From assembly GCF_014395225.1 (NCBI RefSeq), contig NZ_CP060723.1, forward strand, positions 372,001 through 436,000: a stretch of 64,000 nucleotides of DNA, written 5' to 3'. This document shows, in pieces, positions 62,207-64,000 of the stretch (the first letter of the stretch is position 1; every line of letters starts with the position of its first letter). The notes under the pieces were generated by a model. That model did no database searches. It was not told the origin of the DNA and was given only the letters and a program-made list of their open reading frames with translations. A program made the translations under genes and the position numbers. The stretch comes from Pedobacter roseus (lineage in GTDB: Bacteria > Bacteroidota > Bacteroidia > Sphingobacteriales > Sphingobacteriaceae).

Positions 62207-63112
62207 ATGTTCCCCATCAAACCTCACATCTGGTTCGCCCAGGATAAAGCCAAAGAGGCAGCCGAATTCTATGCATCATTACTGCCTGATTCGGGCCTGA
62301 ACTATGCAAATCATTTCGATATGCCCGGTGGTGGCCAGTGCGAAACTGTTGAATTTACGGTGGCCGGGCAACCATTCCTGGGCATCAGTTCGGGGCCGGG
62401 ATTAACTATTAGTCCTGCAATATCTTTTATGATCAATTTTGATCCCTCCCGCGATGCTGATGCCGCCAAAAATATAGATGAAGTTTGGAACAAGTTGTTA
62501 CCTGAAGGAACGGTGATGATGCCTTTAGACCGCTATCCTTTTAGCGAACGCTATGGTTGGCTAAGCGATAAATATGGCATTTCATGGCAGCTGATCCTTA
62601 CCAACCCAACGGGAGAAGAAAGGCCTGTAATTGTACCATCGTTGATGTATACGGGCGATGTAGCTGGTAAAGCCAGTGAAGCCATTGATTTTTACTGTTC
62701 GGTATTTAAAGATGGTAAACCTGGTATCACGGCTCCCCGCACTGAAGATGTGGGGCCCGACAAGGCTGGTACATTAATGTTTGCTGATTTTTACATCAAC
62801 CAAAGCTGGCTGGCCGCTATGGATAGTGCGCACCCGCATGGTTTCGGTTTTAATGATGCAGTGTCCTTACTAATTGTATGCGATACACAGGAAGAAGTCG
62901 ATTATTACTGGCAGGCCCTAACAGCTGGAGGCGCAGCCGGGCAATGTGGCTGGTTGAAGGATAAATACGGTGTATCCTGGCAGGTGGCTTCGTCTGTCAT
63001 GTTCGAAGCTTTGAAGAAGGGTAGCCCTGAGCAGGTTGCCCGGGTTACACAAACTTTTATGACAATGAAAAAAGTTGATGTTTCCGCTTTACAAAAGGCC
63101 TACAATGAATAG
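62207..63112 (+). CDS. PhnB-like VOC family protein, two tandem domains
   Basis: A 301-aa cytoplasmic protein made of two vicinal-oxygen-chelate/PhnB-like halves: residues 1-145 (KPHIWFAQDKAKEAAEFYAS ... YGWLSDKYGISWQLILTNPT) and 150-300 (SLMYTGDVAGKASEAIDFYC ... CGWLKDKYGVSWQVASSVMF). The halves share the WL-x-DKYG-x-SWQ motif, so they arose by duplication. Such proteins are often labelled 3-demethylubiquinone methyltransferase-like, but no methyltransferase domain is present; activity unknown. Confidence 0.88.
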   Translation: MFPIKPHIWFAQDKAKEAAEFYASLLPDSGLNYANHFDMPGGGQCETVEFTVAGQPFLGISSGPGLTISPAISFMINFDPSRDADAAKNIDEVWNKLLPEGTVMMPLDRYPFSERYGWLSDKYGISWQLILTNPTGEERPVIVPSLMYTGDVAGKASEAIDFYCSVFKDGKPGITAPRTEDVGPDKAGTLMFADFYINQSWLAAMDSAHPHGFGFNDAVSLLIVCDTQEEVDYYWQALTAGGAAGQCGWLKDKYGVSWQVASSVMFEALKKGSPEQVARVTQTFMTMKKVDVSALQKAYNE

Positions 63113-63129
63113 GAATCCGAGCTTATAAA

Positions 63130-63162
63130 AAAAGCTGTTATCCGGTAAGGGTAACAGCTTTT
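63130..63162. terminator. Bidirectional terminator
   Basis: AAAAGCTGTTA (63130-63140) and TAACAGCTTTT (63152-63162) form a perfect 11-bp stem with an 11-nt loop, with A and T tails, between the VOC gene and the convergent beta-barrel gene. Confidence 0.9.
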
Positions 63163-63182
63163 GATTTTGTTGGATAAGCCAA

Positions 63183-63761
63183 TTATTTAATATCGCTTTT
63201 AATCTTGTTTGCTGTTTTCTTTCCTGGTAGATAAATCTGTAAACCAAATGAAAGATTCAGGTTGTTCTGGGTGGTAGCGCTGCCAAAACCTACTAAACCA
63301 TTATATTTAAATAAGGTTTCAAGGCCGATATTAGACGTAACAAAATAAGCAAAACCCGGACCAACACTTAAGTTTAAGCCGTTGGTATTGCCACCACCTT
63401 TACTAACGTTTACACCACCAATGCCTGCTGTTGCTTCAGCAAAAAAGCGGCCATGCTTAAGCACTTCTACACTTTTACCTGAATAATAGCGGCCTAAAGC
63501 ACCAACACCATAATTTGTTATAGTACCCGAATTTTTCGCTGTTTCGAGACCGAAGTTAACATAGCCACCTAAGGCAATATTATCCTCTATAAACCATGCC
63601 GCTTTTGGGGTAATGTCGAAGCTAAGAACATTTGGCGCGTCAAGTCCAAGATTGATATTGGCAAGATTTCCACCAATCATTACATTGCCTTTTTGAATCT
63701 GTGCCTGAGCTGCAAAAATTGTGGTTGTTGATAAAATAATAATAGTTAAAAGTTTTTTCAT
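63183..63761 (-). CDS. Small outer-membrane beta-barrel protein
   Basis: A 192-aa protein with a signal peptide (cleavage after FAAQAQ) and alternating amphipathic strands (NVMIGGNLANINLGLD, ALGGYVNFGLETAK, LNLSFGLQIYLPGK), as in the OmpW/OmpA-barrel-like porin families of Bacteroidota. The Gly-rich middle may be a surface loop. It is monocistronic. Function unknown, probably structural or a small channel. Confidence 0.85.
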   Translation of the reverse strand: MKKLLTIIILSTTTIFAAQAQIQKGNVMIGGNLANINLGLDAPNVLSFDITPKAAWFIEDNIALGGYVNFGLETAKNSGTITNYGVGALGRYYSGKSVEVLKHGRFFAEATAGIGGVNVSKGGGNTNGLNLSVGPGFAYFVTSNIGLETLFKYNGLVGFGSATTQNNLNLSFGLQIYLPGKKTANKIKSDIK

Positions 63762-64000
63762 TGTAAATGTATTTTATGTTAATGTTAAGTGAATTCTATA
63801 CTACGGTTTTGCTGTTTGCCGGATGCAGTTTTGGTTTATGGTAAAGATTGATGAAGACGCCTGATAAGTTCTTTTTTTATTCTTAGCCATGAGCATACAT
63901 ATTGATCATTAAAAAATTTTGGCAAAGCTGTAGAAATAATTAGGTTATAAAAATCTACAATAGGTGAATGCGCTTATAAACTCTACGAATAGACATGCAG
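63762..64000. other. Right-edge intergenic sequence
   Basis: AT-rich leader of the beta-barrel gene, extending to the window edge. No reading frame, strong hairpin or known promoter consensus was identified with confidence. Confidence 0.4.

Noticed and set aside
62207..63112. A ubiquinone methyltransferase
   Set aside because: Family labels sometimes say so, but both halves are VOC/PhnB-like folds and no SAM-binding motif is visible.

Overview
The window looks like a chromosomal segment of a Sphingobacteriaceae bacterium, most likely Pedobacter or a close relative (phylum Bacteroidota). The grounds are two SusC/SusD pairs with their lipoproteins, a BlaI/M56/TonB-receptor trio, several promoters of the TAnnTTTG (-7) type, weak or absent Shine-Dalgarno sequences, moderate to low GC, and dispersed palindromic intergenic repeats. 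No tRNA, rRNA, CRISPR array, transposase or prophage was seen.

Layout. 1-9 kb: an AlkC-like DNA glycosylase (cut by the left edge), a beta-hydroxyacid dehydrogenase, a GntR(FCD)-TauE/SafE-DUF1634 operon, a membrane-anchored alpha/beta hydrolase broken by a frameshift, and two cNMP-fold regulators, one carrying a receiver domain that has lost its phosphorylation residues. 9-15 kb: a membrane protein, then BlaI, an M56 peptidase and an outer-membrane receptor. 15-19.3 kb: GntP permease, a 60-aa protein and an AraC regulator, divergent from hxlB-hxlA (ribulose monophosphate enzymes). 19.5-26.7 kb: S41 peptidase, lipocalin, FtsX-type ABC permease with its ATPase, divergent TesA-like esterase, and an AbiE-like toxin-antitoxin pair whose toxin is frameshifted.

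26.7-37.6 kb is the most system-like part. Two parallel modules each consist of a membrane TPR regulator with a C-terminal HTH, transcribed divergently from an operon that opens with a DUF4870 protein. One operon continues with a lipoprotein, a SUKH-like protein and PH-like membrane proteins; the other with a secreted TssD/Hcp-like protein, a Suppressor-of-fused protein and a lipoprotein. Both operons have the same promoter layout and the same helically phased CTAC repeat block just upstream of the -33 box.

37.7-43.7 kb: a SusCD pair followed by two tiny membrane proteins and a fatty acid hydroxylase/sterol desaturase homologue. 44.9-48.8 kb: one 1309-aa protein fusing a YfeX-like DyP peroxidase to a glycyl radical enzyme domain. 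49.5-52.4 kb: a repeat-rich area (a 174-bp tandem array, a 67-bp repeat, and a 21-bp minisatellite of 13.5 units). 52.8-62 kb: a second SusCD system with a zinc metallohydrolase lipoprotein, a DUF4302 lipoprotein and a metzincin-like lipoprotein. The window ends with a PhnB-like VOC protein and a small outer-membrane beta-barrel.

Three genes (4119-6367, 26069-26715, 33413-33939) are each restored to full length by adding one G to a G homopolymer. This looks more like a systematic sequence error than real decay.
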